NCBI GenBank assembly: GCA_028679775.1
Contig: JAJRAX010000050.1
Span: forward strand, 1 to 17,611
Origin: Methanothrix sp.
Lineage (GTDB): Archaea > Halobacteriota > Methanosarcinia > Methanotrichales > Methanotrichaceae
Length of the DNA stretch: 17,611 bases
Direction: 5' to 3'
The notes under the pieces are model-generated. The model was given only the letters and a program-made list of their open reading frames with translations, ran no database searches and was not told the origin of the DNA. Numbering within the stretch: position 1 is the first letter of the stretch; every line of letters begins with the position of its first letter. This document shows, piece by piece, positions 7,607-15,480 of the stretch. Position numbers and translations under genes: made by a program.

Positions 7607-8500
7607 TTACCAGCCCCTGGTCTGAAGAGACTCCGCCTCTGGAATGGTTGCGGCATCCAGCCCCTTCATGGCAGCCCCAAGACCCTTGGAGACCCTGGCC
7701 AGGAGGGCAGCATCATCATAGTTATGCACCGCTTCTACGATAGCCACAGCCATAGCCTGGGGGTTCTCGGACTTGAATATGCCTGAACCCACAAAGACGC
7801 CATCAGCTCCCAACTGCATCATCAGCGCGGCATCTGCCGGAGTCGCGACTCCACCCGCGGCGAAGTTAACCACCGGCAGACGCTGCATCCTCGCGCACTC
7901 CTTGACGATCTCCACGTCTGCCTCAATCTCCCTGGCCGCTGCCATGAGCTCCAGGTCGTCCATGCCCTTCAGACTCCGGATCTGGCCGAGGATCATCCTC
8001 ATGTGCAGTACTGCCTGGCTAACGTCTCCAGTTCCCGCTTCACCCTTGGTCCTGATCATAGCTGCGCCCTCCTTAATGCGTCGGCAGGCCTCACCCAGGT
8101 TTCGAGCCCCGCAGACGAAGGGAATGGCGAACTTTGTCTTTTCGATATGAAACTCGTCCGCGGGCGTGAGCACCTCAGACTCGTCCACCATATCCACGCC
8201 CAGTGCTTCAAGGATCTGGGCCTCCACAAAGTGGCCGATCCTGGCCTTGGCCATGACTGGGATTGTCACCGCCTCTATGATCGACTCGATTACCGCTGGG
8301 TCAGCCATCCTGGCCACGCCGCCCATCTTCCTGATGTCGGCTGGAACGGCATGCAACGCCATTACTGCTACCGCACCAGCCTCTTCCGCGATGATGGCCT
8401 GATCGGGAGTTGTGACGTCCATGATGACGCCACCCTTCTGCATCTTTGCGAAACCGCGTTTGAGCAGTTCCGTACCAAATCGAAGATTTTCAAGCTCCAT
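7607..8500 (-). CDS. pdxS: Pyridoxal 5'-phosphate synthase lyase subunit PdxS
   Basis: The 297-residue (beta/alpha)8 enzyme condenses ribose 5-phosphate, glyceraldehyde 3-phosphate and PdxT-derived ammonia into pyridoxal 5'-phosphate. Key residues, numbered from ATG 8500, are D28 (GGVIMDV), K85 ([10 protein letters not shown]), which forms the first Schiff base, and K152 (RTKGEAGTG), the second lysine; [10 protein letters not shown] and [10 protein letters not shown] form the phosphate sites. A TTG four codons upstream (8512) is in frame, but GGGG lies six bases before ATG 8500 and acts as the ribosome binding site, so ATG is chosen. It is the first gene of pdxS-pdxT-coiled-coil. Confidence 0.97.
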   Translation of the reverse strand: MELENLRFGTELLKRGFAKMQKGGVIMDVTTPDQAIIAEEAGAVAVMALHAVPADIRKMGGVARMADPAVIESIIEAVTIPVMAKARIGHFVEAQILEALGVDMVDESEVLTPADEFHIEKTKFAIPFVCGARNLGEACRRIKEGAAMIRTKGEAGTGDVSQAVLHMRMILGQIRSLKGMDDLELMAAAREIEADVEIVKECARMQRLPVVNFAAGGVATPADAALMMQLGADGVFVGSGIFKSENPQAMAVAIVEAVHNYDDAALLARVSKGLGAAMKGLDAATIPEAESLQTRGW

Positions 8501-8541
8501 GAATTGCCCCAAATGCTCTTAAATGTGAGGCTAATGCAGGG

Positions 8542-8555
8542 AGAATAAATAAACT
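8542..8555 (-). promoter_or_regulatory. TATA box of the pdxST operon
   Basis: On the minus strand AGTTTATTTATTCT lies about 45-50 bases before ATG 8500, fitting an archaeal TATA box with a leader of about 20-25 bases. No operator-like repeat is visible beside it. Confidence 0.5.
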
Positions 8556-8598
8556 TTGCCCCGACAGACTGCGATATTCAGATGATGAATTCGGGACG

Positions 8599-8605
8599 AA
8601 AAAAA
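8599..8605 (-). terminator. T7 terminator of the propeller gene
   Basis: Seven A on the plus strand (8599-8605) read as seven T on the minus strand, 55 bases past the stop of the propeller gene and before the pdxS TATA box. This fits archaeal U-tract termination separating the two minus-strand units. Confidence 0.45.
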
Positions 8606-8660
8606 GGAGTTGGGGCAGGCCGAAGGTCCACCTGTCCCATTGTCACGTCTCTCACCCGCT

Positions 8661-11600
8661 TTACGACATATAGTTCTCGTAGATGTAGATGTCCTTATCA
8701 CCATCTCGATTGTCTTCCCAAACGATCCGGCTGGTCCTCATGCGCGGATTCGTCTGATCTCCTTCATCGGTGCAGATGGCCTTCTCCGTCTTCACATTCT
8801 GGTCGTAGACATAAATATCCCAATTGCCGTTCCGATTGTCTTGCCAGACTATGACCCCGTTTTCGACATCAGGATTGGTCTGATCCGCCAGATCGCTAGT
8901 GATCTGGGTCTCCGTACTCGTGTTCAGGTCATAGGCATAGATATCCCAATTGCCGTTCCGATTATCCTGCCAGACTACCGTGTGCCCGTCGGTCGCAGGA
9001 TTGCTCTGATCGCTGGCATCACTGGTCAGGGCCACGGAGCTTCCTCCCATCTTCCACATCCAGACGTCCCAACTGCCCTTCTGGTTGCTCTGGTAGACTG
9101 TGATGTCCCCAGACGTTCGCGGATTGATGCCGTTAGGCGGGAAATCCGGAGTGACCTCCTTCTCATAGAGCGGCCTCACATAAACCATCCAGCCGAAGTA
9201 ACTCTTTCTCAAATAGGCCAGATAATCCTGGCTGAGTGAGATTGGCGCGACTGCATCCAGTCCGTAAACCAGCTCAGTGGAATTGACGATAGCAATATCA
9301 AATGTCCTTATGGACCAGTAGTCCTCGATCTTGTACTGGTTCAAGGGGTTTCTGGATATCCATGCCATAATGCTTCCGTCGATCTCTGGATACATGTCCT
9401 CATAGGGGCCTGCAGCAATAGGCAGCTCCAGCTCCTGGGCGAGGCTGTAAACGTAAATATCCGGATTTCCAGTCCGATTATCCATCCAGGCAACATAATA
9501 TCCTACCTGATCATTTCCGCCAACTACTGGATGGCTCTGCTCGCCAGGCACCTTGCATATGATGCTTGTCTGACCTGCAGTCACTGGAACTGTTCTGGGC
9601 CTGCCGCTGTACGAATTCAGCCATACCAACTTCTCGTCCATGCAGGGCTTGCTCTGGCCGGGACCAGCCTGAACCAGCTCATCCTTCCAGTTAGTGGTAT
9701 CCAGTTTCCGGATGGATGTGACTGGATCGGTGCCGTCAACATAAGCGATATACTTTCCAGATATCACGGGGCTGGTCTGCTCCCCAGGTCGAGGATAGGT
9801 CTTGCCCCATTTCTTGTCCCAGAAGTAATAGGCAATGTCTTTATTTGATCGGTCCTCCCAGGCGATGGTGTTCCCTGAGACATCGGGATAGAGCTGATCG
9901 CCCTTGCCAGTCAGGCATGTCTCGTTTCCCGTCACGAGGTCTTTGGCATAAACATCAAAGTCTTTGTTTCGATTGTCCTGCCAGACAACCAGATTGCCAT
10001 TGATGATTGGATACATCTGCTGGCCGGGCCCTTTGTAGATTACAGTGCTCTCGTCGCTTGCTATGTCCTGCATGTATACGTCCCAGTTGCCGCTCGCGTT
10101 GTCCATCCACACCACACGATCTCCATAGATGGATGGCCAGATCTGATCGCCCTTGCCTGTAACTATGGCAGACTCGACGCCGGTGGAGAGGTTCTTCATA
10201 TAAATGTCGCCGTTGCCATTTCGGTAGTCAGTCCAGACAACTCTATCGTCAGATGCCTGGGGATAAAGCTGATCCCAATCGCCCTCCGTAATGGGTTTCT
10301 CAGCTCTAGTGAAGAAGTCAAAGCCGAAGATATTCCAGTTGCCTCTCCGGTTATCGCTCCATACCAGAAGGCTTCCGTTCGTGCTGGGATAGTCGGTGGT
10401 GAGCAAGAGCAGCGGATCTGAGTTGATGTATCTCATCTTTATCTGAGTATAGCCGTTGCTGTTGTCCATCCAGACGATTTTATCCTCGCTCAGAATCTTG
10501 GAGGGACCGTAAGGCTTTACCTGTCCAGGATCTCCCTTTCCATCGTTCGGAGACTGGATTAGGGGCAATGTAGCAATTGGAACTTCTGTGCCTTTAATTA
10601 GATCATACAAATAGATATCTGGGTCGCCACCTCGCTCGTCCAGCCATGCCACATATCTGCCAAATATGCAGGGTGAACCCTGATTTGATGAATCTGTGAC
10701 AATAGCCTGCTCCACCTTGGTCGTCAGATTGTAGGTATAGATATCCCAGTTTCTAACACTGCTGTCAGGAGCATTTCTGCCGTCCGCCCAGACGATGGTG
10801 TCATTGTAGATCCAGACAGGGACCTGGTTCTTTGGATCGGTGCAGATGGCAGTCTCTTTTTTGGTTGTCAGGTTGTACAGATAGATATCCCATTTGTCCG
10901 TTCGCTTGTCAGCCCAGACAAGATTCTCGCGGCTTATGACTGGGGAGAGCTTGCCACCCGGGCTGTTGGTCAGCCTCTTCTCGGTCGCCGTGGTGATGTC
11001 ATAGAGATAAATCTGATCTTCACCAGTATCGTTGGCAAGCCATACGATGTAGTTGCCGTCGACCATCGAATACCTGTGATCGAATGAACTTTCGGTGATC
11101 CGCTTCTCAGTTTTGTCCTGCAGATCGTAGAGATAAACGTCGAGATGACCGCTTCTCTTGTCTGTGTAGATCACATATTTGCCGCTGATATCAGGACTGC
11201 TGTGATCTATTTTGTCGTTTGTGATCGATTGCTCTTTATTCTCTTTAGTGTTGAACAGATAGACATTGTAGTTGCCATCCCTGTTATCAGTCCAGACGAT
11301 GTTGTCCCCGGAGATGGATGGATTTGTCTGGTTATAGGCTCCATTGCTTATGGGAATATCTGCCAGAATCTTGAAGTCGAACATTTGAATGTCAGGATCA
11401 TTTGCACCTCTTCTATAATCCGTCCAAACCACGCCTCTGTCGCTGATGTCCGGCTCCATTTTAATGGTGCCCGGAACCAGATTGATATCCTTGCCGGTCT
11501 TTATGTCGTAAAGGATGATATCTGTTCCATTATTGAGGTAGGTCATGTATTCGCCATAAATCCTGGGATCAGTCTGAGTTCCAGGCTTGGCAATCGTCGT

Positions 11601-12320
11601 CGTCTTTTGAGTCTTGAGATCAGTAAAGACTATATCGGAATCGCCGGTACGATTGTCTGCCCATGCCACAATGCTTCCGTAAACGCATGGAAACGATTGA
11701 TCCTTTGGGCCTGTGGCCACGGCGGACTCCGTGCCTGTGGATATATCATAAAGGTAGACATCAAAATCGCCAGAGCGTTTGTCCATCCAGACAATTTTAT
11801 CTCCATTGATCTTGGCCTCAATCTTCTCGGCAGAACCCTGGGAGATGGTCTTCTCGGCCTTGGATGCCAGGTCGAAGAGACGGATGCTGTAGCCGCCATC
11901 GCGGTCGTCTGCCCAAACCACCAGATCCCCGCTGATGTCCGGCTGGGTCTGGTTGCCCTCGGCATCGACTACCGCAGACTCCGTGCGGTTAACGGCATCG
12001 TATAGATAGATGTCTCCATTGCCCGCACGCATGTCCTGCCAGACTATGCGTTCACCTGATACGGCCGGATTGATTTGAAAGAAGGGATTAATACACACCC
12101 ATCTATCCAGACCGGTCTCCAGGTCGTACATGAATATATCGAAGTTCCCGCTCTGGTTATCCGACCAGGCGACTATATGCCCATCTATGGAGGGCTGAAT
12201 CTGCTCTGAGCCAGACAGGATGGTTATGGGACGCTCTTTTCCATATTCCGCCCCGCAGGCAGCGCCAGCATAGAGGAATGCTGCCGTTATGATCATAATG
12301 AAGATTGCCTTCTGCATCAT
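8661..12320 (-). CDS. Giant secreted beta-propeller protein with 28 TolB/WD40-like blades
   Basis: The protein has 1219 residues from ATG 12320. It has a signal peptide (QKAIFIMIITAAFLYAGAA, cleavage probably near CGA-EYG). Then come about 28 tandem repeats of 38-50 residues with the pattern Q..P.isG..ivW.DnR.Gn.DIY.YDl.T..e..i. (for example IVWQDNRNGNWDIYVYDQNV). These resemble the TolB-type propeller repeats of archaeal surface proteins. The last repeat stops after its DIYIYEN strand. The stretch after the signal peptide, KERPITILSGSE, looks like the missing outer strand, so the ends can close a ring. Twenty-eight blades suit four seven-bladed propellers. No enzyme motif or C-terminal anchor is visible. 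A GTG 14 codons upstream (12362) is an alternative start. Likely role: extracellular binding or envelope structure. Confidence 0.85.
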   Translation of the reverse strand: MMQKAIFIMIITAAFLYAGAACGAEYGKERPITILSGSEQIQPSIDGHIVAWSDNQSGNFDIFMYDLETGLDRWVCINPFFQINPAVSGERIVWQDMRAGNGDIYLYDAVNRTESAVVDAEGNQTQPDISGDLVVWADDRDGGYSIRLFDLASKAEKTISQGSAEKIEAKINGDKIVWMDKRSGDFDVYLYDISTGTESAVATGPKDQSFPCVYGSIVAWADNRTGDSDIVFTDLKTQKTTTIAKPGTQTDPRIYGEYMTYLNNGTDIILYDIKTGKDINLVPGTIKMEPDISDRGVVWTDYRRGANDPDIQMFDFKILADIPISNGAYNQTNPSISGDNIVWTDNRDGNYNVYLFNTKENKEQSITNDKIDHSSPDISGKYVIYTDKRSGHLDVYLYDLQDKTEKRITESSFDHRYSMVDGNYIVWLANDTGEDQIYLYDITTATEKRLTNSPGGKLSPVISRENLVWADKRTDKWDIYLYNLTTKKETAICTDPKNQVPVWIYNDTIVWADGRNAPDSSVRNWDIYTYNLTTKVEQAIVTDSSNQGSPCIFGRYVAWLDERGGDPDIYLYDLIKGTEVPIATLPLIQSPNDGKGDPGQVKPYGPSKILSEDKIVWMDNSNGYTQIKMRYINSDPLLLLTTDYPSTNGSLLVWSDNRRGNWNIFGFDFFTRAEKPITEGDWDQLYPQASDDRVVWTDYRNGNGDIYMKNLSTGVESAIVTGKGDQIWPSIYGDRVVWMDNASGNWDVYMQDIASDESTVIYKGPGQQMYPIINGNLVVWQDNRNKDFDVYAKDLVTGNETCLTGKGDQLYPDVSGNTIAWEDRSNKDIAYYFWDKKWGKTYPRPGEQTSPVISGKYIAYVDGTDPVTSIRKLDTTNWKDELVQAGPGQSKPCMDEKLVWLNSYSGRPRTVPVTAGQTSIICKVPGEQSHPVVGGNDQVGYYVAWMDNRTGNPDIYVYSLAQELELPIAAGPYEDMYPEIDGSIMAWISRNPLNQYKIEDYWSIRTFDIAIVNSTELVYGLDAVAPISLSQDYLAYLRKSYFGWMVYVRPLYEKEVTPDFPPNGINPRTSGDITVYQSNQKGSWDVWMWKMGGSSVALTSDASDQSNPATDGHTVVWQDNRNGNWDIYAYDLNTSTETQITSDLADQTNPDVENGVIVWQDNRNGNWDIYVYDQNVKTEKAICTDEGDQTNPRMRTSRIVWEDNRDGDKDIYIYENYMS

Positions 12321-12387
12321 ATCACTCTGTGTTCGAATTGAGATATCATCGCGCTTTTCCACTTCACTATTTACCTTTTGGCGAACC

Positions 12388-12396
12388 CATATAAGG
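12388..12396 (-). promoter_or_regulatory. TATA box of the propeller gene
   Basis: CCTTATATG on the minus strand places transcription start near 12365. That leaves a leader of about 45 bases to ATG 12320, or an almost leaderless start at GTG 12362. Confidence 0.4.
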
Positions 12397-12584
12397 ACTT
12401 TTCTCGACGTTTGTCGTTATCAATTTAAAAGCCACAATTCTGCGAGCTATTCCTTCTGGTCTCATGAGGCGACAGTCAAGCCAACAGTCACAATCCATTT
12501 CGAAAGATTTGCTCGGATAAAGCGAAATAGGGCCAGACTCTTCAGGAGAGCGGATTTAGCCTTGACCCTCCAAATTAGCAATGA

Positions 12585-12593
12585 CTATATATT
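12585..12593 (+). promoter_or_regulatory. TATA box of pgk
   Basis: CTATATATT lies about 40 bases before the TTG start at 12632, so transcription should begin near 12615. It excludes ATG 12581, which would lie upstream of the promoter. Confidence 0.6.
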
Positions 12594-12631
12594 CCTTGTG
12601 TCAACCTCTTCCCCAACCGGGAGGAACTGAG

Positions 12632-13852
12632 TTGAAGGATTATCTCACATTGGATGACGTCATGCTTGATAATAAAAGGGTCCTGGTAAGAGTGGACTTC
12701 AACTCTCCAATGGACCCCAACGGAAATATCCTGGATGATAAGCGCATAAAAAGTCATTTGGAGACTCTGCGCGCTTTGGAGGACTGCCGGGTGGTTCTCA
12801 TGGCGCATCAGAGCCGCGCTGGAAAGAAAGATTATACTACGCTAGAGGCCCATGCAAGACAACTTTCCAGGCTCTTGCGCCGCGATGTGGCTTACATTGA
12901 TGATATCTTCGGGTCTCATGCCCAGAAGTCCATAAAATCGCTCATGCCGGGAGAAGTTCTTCTTTTGGAGAACACTCGTTTTTATGCCGAAGAGAACATG
13001 AACCGAAGCCCCGCAGATCATGCCAAGAGCCACATGGTAAAGAAGCTGGCACCATTGTTTGACCTTTTCGTTAATGATGCTTTTGCAGTCTCCCATCGCT
13101 CTCACTGCTCAGTAGTGGGGTTCACCGAGTCTCTTCCGAGCGTTGCCGGAATTCTCATGGACAGGGAGATCACTGCACTGGACAGAGGACTGAAAGGCAA
13201 TGAGCATCCCACAGTCTTCTCTTTAGGTGGCACGAAGGCAGATGACTCCATCAAGGTCACCGAGAATGTTCTGGGTCGCGGGGGTGCCGACAAGATCCTG
13301 ACATCCGGGGTGGTGGCCACGGTCTTCATGATGGCGGCGGGCATAGATGTGGGCGAGGCCAATCGCAAGTTTGTGGAGGATCAGGAGTACCTGGAGCAGA
13401 TACCAATCGCGGTCAAGCTTCTGCACGACTATCCTGGCAAGATCATGATGCCAGTGGATGTAGCCTTGAATCAGAACGGAGAGCGAGTGGAGGTTTCAGT
13501 GGACAAGCTGCCTACTGCTCTGCCAATAGCTGACATTGGCCTGGAGACCATTGTCAACTACTCAAAGTATCTAAAAGAAGCACGGGTCACTGTGCTCAAT
13601 GGGCCGACTGGGATCTTCGAGCAGGAAAAGTTCAAGCTCGGCACCTCCGAACTCTTGAAGGCTGCCACCGAGTCTGCCTACTCCATTGCGGGCGGAGGAC
13701 ACAGTGTAGCTGCCATTGAGCAGTTGGATCTTGAGAGCAAGTTCTCACATGTGAGCATGGGTGGAGGAGCGTCTATCACCTATCTCTCAGGCGAGCCGCT
13801 GCCCGGCATTGAGGCTCTAAAGAAGGCGGCGCTTCGGGCACGCAAAGCCTGA
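12632..13852 (+). CDS. pgk: Phosphoglycerate kinase
   Basis: The 406-residue enzyme interconverts 1,3-bisphosphoglycerate plus ADP with 3-phosphoglycerate plus ATP. In an autotrophic or aceticlastic methanogen it mainly serves gluconeogenesis. Visible marks, numbered from TTG 12632, are R20-V-D22-F-N24, the substrate loop HQSRAGKKD (59-67), ENTRF (R116), SHRSHCS (R156), LGGTK (K202), GPTGIFE (E330) and the nucleotide-binding MGGGAS (376-381). The length fits archaeal enzymes. TTG is chosen because GGGAGG sits seven bases before it, the family begins M/L-KDYLTLDD, and a TATA box lies downstream of the earlier ATG. The gene is divergent from the propeller gene and converges on the DHH gene 10 bases away. 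Confidence 0.97.
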   Translation: MKDYLTLDDVMLDNKRVLVRVDFNSPMDPNGNILDDKRIKSHLETLRALEDCRVVLMAHQSRAGKKDYTTLEAHARQLSRLLRRDVAYIDDIFGSHAQKSIKSLMPGEVLLLENTRFYAEENMNRSPADHAKSHMVKKLAPLFDLFVNDAFAVSHRSHCSVVGFTESLPSVAGILMDREITALDRGLKGNEHPTVFSLGGTKADDSIKVTENVLGRGGADKILTSGVVATVFMMAAGIDVGEANRKFVEDQEYLEQIPIAVKLLHDYPGKIMMPVDVALNQNGERVEVSVDKLPTALPIADIGLETIVNYSKYLKEARVTVLNGPTGIFEQEKFKLGTSELLKAATESAYSIAGGGHSVAAIEQLDLESKFSHVSMGGGASITYLSGEPLPGIEALKKAALRARKA

Positions 13853-13862
13853 AGTAGTGCTG

Positions 13863-14843
13863 TTAATGCCTCCCTGCGCCTGAAGAGCACACCAGACCGC
13901 AGGGCAGGCTCTCAGCTGCTTTTTTTCGGCATGCATCCAGGATGACGATGGGGTCTCCAATTGCCTCTAGAGCGGAGGCAGACATATGGCCGCCGCCGTC
14001 ACCACTAAACGCCTGTCCGACTTCGCCCAGGAGCTTTGCCAGATTTAATCCAATCCGGACGGTGGCCCGACTTGACCTGGCACTGATGCGGATCCGCTCA
14101 CCTTTGCCATGTCGTCCGGCCACGAAGGCCACATCCGCCCCCAGATCTACCAGGGACATGGCAGCAACGCCCTCGAAGGAGTTGACGACGGAACTGGCGA
14201 TGAGCCAGTCGCCATGGCGGAGGATCTCGGCCCGGGAGGCAGCTTTAAGCACCGCAATTCTCTGGGAGACACTCGTTGGGATGGACAGGACCTCAAGAGC
14301 CTCTTCATAAGAAAAGCCGCCCTCTGCCAAGAGTTCTGCTGCGACGGTGAACGTCTCTGGTGTAGCGCGCTTGAAGCGACCCGTATCGGAGACTATGCCC
14401 GCCAGAAGGGCCAGGGCAGCGTCTCTGTCTGGCTTCTTGCCGTTGTCCTTTAGAATCCTCCAGACGATCTCAGCAGTGGACTTGGCCGGCCTTTGGATGT
14501 AGAAAAGAGCATTATCCAAAAGTCCCTCGTCAAGATGGTGATCTACCAGAGCATAAGGGGCCGGAAGGTTTCCGCCCGCCTGCAATTCTACAGAGGTGTC
14601 TACGACCACCACAAGATCGTAGTCCTCAAATTGTGGATTAAGGAGGACGTGAGCCCCGACAGCCTCTGCGAGAGAGGCTCCTAGCCGGCTTATATCGTCC
14701 ACAACACCGATTGCGCCACCAAAGGCCTGGGAGAGAGCAAAGCTGCTGCCGATGGCGTCGGGATCGGCGTTCCTGTGACAGAGATAGAGTATTCGAGAGA
14801 ACGGGCGGATGTGATCGCTATACTGTTGCTCGCAGATGCGCAT
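13863..14843 (-). CDS. DHH-family phosphoesterase (DHH plus DHHA1 domains)
   Basis: The 326-residue protein has the metal-binding motifs of the DHH superfamily: HRNADPDAIGSS (H23, D27, D29), VVDTS (D82), the name-giving DHH at 101-103 (VDHHLDE) and SDTGRF (D153). The C-terminal DHHA1 substrate motif is GDGGGHMSASA (281-291). This arrangement is shared by NrnA-like oligoribonucleases/pAp phosphatases and archaeal RecJ-like and GdpP-like proteins. At this length, without membrane or GGDEF domains, a cytoplasmic nanoRNase or cyclic-dinucleotide-product hydrolase is most likely, but the substrate cannot be told from sequence. ATG 14843 lies about 25 bases after a TATA box, suggesting a leaderless message. 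The 3' end holds a T tract that may stop pgk transcription. Confidence 0.9.
   Translation of the reverse strand: MRICEQQYSDHIRPFSRILYLCHRNADPDAIGSSFALSQAFGGAIGVVDDISRLGASLAEAVGAHVLLNPQFEDYDLVVVVDTSVELQAGGNLPAPYALVDHHLDEGLLDNALFYIQRPAKSTAEIVWRILKDNGKKPDRDAALALLAGIVSDTGRFKRATPETFTVAAELLAEGGFSYEEALEVLSIPTSVSQRIAVLKAASRAEILRHGDWLIASSVVNSFEGVAAMSLVDLGADVAFVAGRHGKGERIRISARSSRATVRIGLNLAKLLGEVGQAFSGDGGGHMSASALEAIGDPIVILDACRKKAAESLPCGLVCSSGAGRH
13920..13926 (+). terminator. T7 tract likely ending pgk transcription
   Basis: Seven T on the plus strand lie 68 bases after the pgk stop, inside the 3' end of the convergent DHH gene (Lys-Lys codons on its strand). This is the first strong U tract available to the pgk transcript. 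Confidence 0.4.
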
Positions 14844-14865
14844 GGCTTTGCCTGGGCTATGAGAA

Positions 14866-14893
14866 TTGATATAGGTTGTCCAGAACAGACAAC
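14866..14893 (-). promoter_or_regulatory. DHH gene promoter with adjoining inverted repeat
   Basis: CCTATATCA on the minus strand (14866-14874) is a TATA box about 25 bases before ATG 14843. Directly upstream, GTTGTC (14875-14880) pairs with GACAAC (14888-14893) over seven bases. That site could bind a regulator next to the TATA/BRE region, or end the small transcript coming from 14917. Confidence 0.4.
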
Positions 14894-14916
14894 AATCCTA
14901 GCTATACTAGATAGCA

Positions 14917-15009
14917 CTACCTATTTGCCACTACCATGTGAGCCAGGACTTCAGGCAGCATTGCAGCCATCGCCAAAGCCATAATGAGGACCATAGTCTT
15001 TATGCTCAT
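14917..15009 (-). CDS. 30-residue secreted micro-ORF
   Basis: On the minus strand, TGAGGGATGT precedes ATG 15009. The product reads MSIKTMVLIMALAMAAMLPE, then VLAHMVVANR, then TAG. It has a basic N-terminus and a hydrophobic core, then a possible cleavage site after VLA, leaving only seven residues. The N-terminus resembles that of the methionine-rich protein at 15481-15942 (KT.M.L.LMALA). It could therefore be a micro-peptide, a remnant of a truncated paralogue, or a small membrane peptide. A TATA box and a Fur-box-like palindrome lie upstream, which favours a real transcript. Function unknown. Confidence 0.4.
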   Translation of the reverse strand: MSIKTMVLIMALAMAAMLPEVLAHMVVANR

Positions 15010-15028
15010 ACATCCCTCAACTTTTTTT

Positions 15029-15056
15029 GATAATGATAATATCATATCATATAAAC
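15029..15056 (-). promoter_or_regulatory. Promoter with Fur-box-like palindrome
   Basis: The plus strand reads GATAATGATAATATCATATC at 15029-15048, containing the perfect inverted repeat ATGATA-A-TATCAT (15033-15045). The first 12 bases equal the start of the E. coli Fur consensus, two GATAAT hexamers. On the minus strand it sits between a TATA-like TTTATATGA (near 15048-15056) and ATG 15009, the place of a repressor operator. Whether a Fur or DtxR-type archaeal regulator binds is inference. Confidence 0.4.
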
Positions 15057-15196
15057 TTTATTGATGAATTCAAGCTGAAATTCATGGATATTCCGATACC
15101 ATAACAATTGTATCCGCCGATGAAGTCCCTCTGCAAATGTGCATAAATTAATTACTTTATCAATTATTATTTTATAAAGTTGTTTGATATGCCGAA
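15057..15196. other. AT-rich gap without recognised gene
   Basis: About 140 AT-rich bases separate the micro-ORF promoter from the putative membrane protein gene. I see no gene and no strong structure, only a weak GAATT...AATTC repeat at 15066-15083. Confidence 0.4.
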
Positions 15197-15442
15197 CTAG
15201 ATGTTTCCACCGCATGCAGTCGAAATGACTAGAAGCATCCCAAATCCCAGGGTCACGAACAGTACCAACATCAAGTCGAGATGTTTGTATCCGGCCATTA
15301 TTTTCAGGCCCGGAAGGGCGCATTCTTTGTGACCAACCTGCAACTGAGAACACAACTCGAAACGGTCCATAATCGTAACCACTTCTTTTATAGATGTTGG
15401 CAGATGGCTCATGCCGTCTGGCAGGCCATCCCATCTCTTCAT
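15197..15442 (-). CDS. Putative small one-helix membrane protein
   Basis: The frame codes for up to 81 residues. The N-terminal half is soluble with two Cys (FELCSQLQVGHKECALPGLK). The C-terminal part is a clear transmembrane helix, LDLMLVLFVTLGFGMLLVIS, followed by TACGGNI. ATG 15442 is the outermost start; ATG 15412 or ATG 15370 is possible, and none has a strong ribosome binding site. A TATA-like CTATAAAAG (near 15385-15393) lies close before ATG 15370. A longer overlapping frame has much less protein-like composition. The gene follows the methionine-rich protein gene by 38 bases on the same strand. No family recognised. Confidence 0.4.
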   Translation of the reverse strand: MKRWDGLPDGMSHLPTSIKEVVTIMDRFELCSQLQVGHKECALPGLKIMAGYKHLDLMLVLFVTLGFGMLLVISTACGGNI

Positions 15443-15480
15443 TTGGCTGCAATACCAGGCAGTATCTGCAACTCTCTGCT

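Noticed and set aside
8501..8512. TTG 8512 as the pdxS start
   Set aside because: It has no ribosome binding site of its own. GGGG is correctly placed for ATG 8500.
8610..9239. A 209-codon plus-strand frame with repeats such as IDIPIAVPII
   Set aside because: It is the antisense image of the last propeller blades. The apparent repeats come from the blade repeats on the other strand.
11145..12005. A 286-codon plus-strand open frame opposite the propeller gene
   Set aside because: It is antisense to the repeated DNR/DIYLYD codons and simply mirrors the repeat pattern (I/V/D-rich). The minus-strand frame has the signal peptide and clear blades.
8661..12320. CRISPR or other DNA repeat array in the propeller region
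   Set aside because: The repeats are coding, diverged and of blade length (about 126 bases), without identical repeat-spacer units.
12321..12362. GTG 12362 as the propeller protein start
   Set aside because: It puts 14 polar, charged residues before the signal peptide. ATG 12320 gives a normal signal peptide, though a near-leaderless GTG start is not excluded.
12581..12631. ATG 12581 as the pgk start
   Set aside because: It precedes the TATA box and the GGGAGG site. The family N-terminus begins at TTG 12632.
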